Assembly (NCBI GenBank): GCA_050732935.1 | Contig: JBOHRW010000134.1 | Coordinates: 1-11,154, forward strand | Length of the DNA stretch: 11,154 bases | Direction of reading: 5' to 3' | Source of the DNA: DASRVA01 sp050732935 | GTDB lineage: Bacteria; Gemmatimonadota; Gemmatimonadetes; JACCXV01; JAHWKZ01 | In this document: positions 10,932-11,154 of the stretch, piece by piece | Numbering within the stretch: the stretch's first letter is position 1 | Layout of the letters: each line of letters begins with the position of its first letter | Made by a program: the position numbers and the translations under genes | The notes under the pieces: model-generated | What the model was told of the DNA's origin: nothing | The model's input: only the letters and a program-made list of their open reading frames with translations | Databases searched by the model: none

Positions 10932-11154
10932 TCAGCCGCTTTCGATCGGGGAACCCTCAATTGGATTCGTCCAGTCGAGGCCGGGGAAGCGCGAGAAATC
11001 CCGATCCGTCGTGTGGAGGGTCGCGCCATGCTCGATGGCGAGCGCCGCCAATGCGGCGTCTGCTACGAACGGACCCGCGCTCTGACTGGCGTCCAGCAAG
11101 TGGCGAAGAATCTCCCAGTGACGCTCACCGGCCTCGAGGACGACGGCGTTGGGA
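10932..11154 (-). CDS. VapC-type PIN-domain ribonuclease toxin, C-terminal part (cut by window edge)
   Basis: The reading frame enters from the right edge and stops at TGA (10934-10932), giving about 73 C-terminal residues; no start codon lies in the window. The sequence contains HWEILRHLLDASQSAGPFV, then ADAALAALAIEHGATLHTTD, RDFSRFPGLDWTNPI. This is the C-terminal signature of VapC PIN toxins: the ADA Asp before a long helix, then the TTDRDF Asp that completes the Mg-binding acidic site, and the FPGL-W-NP ending. VapC proteins cleave tRNA or rRNA and are neutralised by a VapB encoded just upstream, which here would lie beyond 11154. The first catalytic Asp and the Glu are outside the window, so intactness is unknown. 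It points toward the broken mazF. Confidence 0.85.
   Translation of the reverse strand, partial: PNAVVLEAGERHWEILRHLLDASQSAGPFVADAALAALAIEHGATLHTTDRDFSRFPGLDWTNPIEGSPIESG

Overview
The window is a GC-rich bacterial chromosomal segment of about 11 kb. It suggests a diderm: it encodes a predicted outer-membrane beta-barrel ending in phenylalanine, a lipobox lipoprotein and exported hydrolases. The style (secreted M1-type peptidase, secreted M20 amidohydrolase, mixed leaderless and Shine-Dalgarno starts) is compatible with Gemmatimonadota or a similar phylum, but the phylum is an inference and no marker gene here settles it. No tRNA, rRNA, CRISPR array, IS element or phage gene was seen.

Layout. 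1-563 (-) is the N-terminal part of an exported M1-type metallopeptidase, cut by the window edge. It is divergent from 628-1626 (+), an extended-SDR/NAD-dependent epimerase-like protein, across a 64-nt bidirectional promoter. 1783-2541 (+) is an outer-membrane beta-barrel protein followed by a hairpin. 2669-2893 (+) is a stand-alone infA. On the minus strand, read from right to left, are marR (8255-7797), sucA (7770-4936), sucB/odhB (4860-3508) and an FKBP-type prolyl isomerase lipoprotein (3434-2901), which meets infA tail to tail with 7 nt between. Divergent from marR is a single-domain rhodanese gene (8390-8737, +) with a terminator. Then come an exported M20D amidohydrolase (8825-10198, +), a translationally coupled 82-residue helical protein (10198-10446, +), a 5'-broken mazF toxin gene (10432-10767, +), and the C-terminal part of a VapC/PIN toxin (10932-11154, -) that runs off the window.

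How the genes fit together. The core is the E1 and E2 components of the 2-oxoglutarate dehydrogenase complex (TCA cycle; E3 is not here), lying 26 nt behind a MarR regulator. The marR/rhodanese divergent region carries a perfect 12-bp palindrome and several TTGCA/TGCAA half-sites placed over both candidate -35 boxes, as expected for an autoregulated MarR switch. The regulator has two cysteines in its wing and its divergent partner is a sulfurtransferase-fold protein, so a thiol or persulfide input is a reasonable but unproven idea. The right end, from about 10.43 kb, is an accessory patch with two convergent toxin genes, one of them decayed.

The points most worth a second look are: the E2 protein appears to lack the E3-binding (PSBD) domain and has a highly charged linker instead; five starts lack a Shine-Dalgarno but have a TAnnnT box 7-11 nt upstream, suggesting leaderless mRNAs; the marR/rhodanese operator architecture; and the mazF gene interrupted by TGA right after its apparent first four codons.
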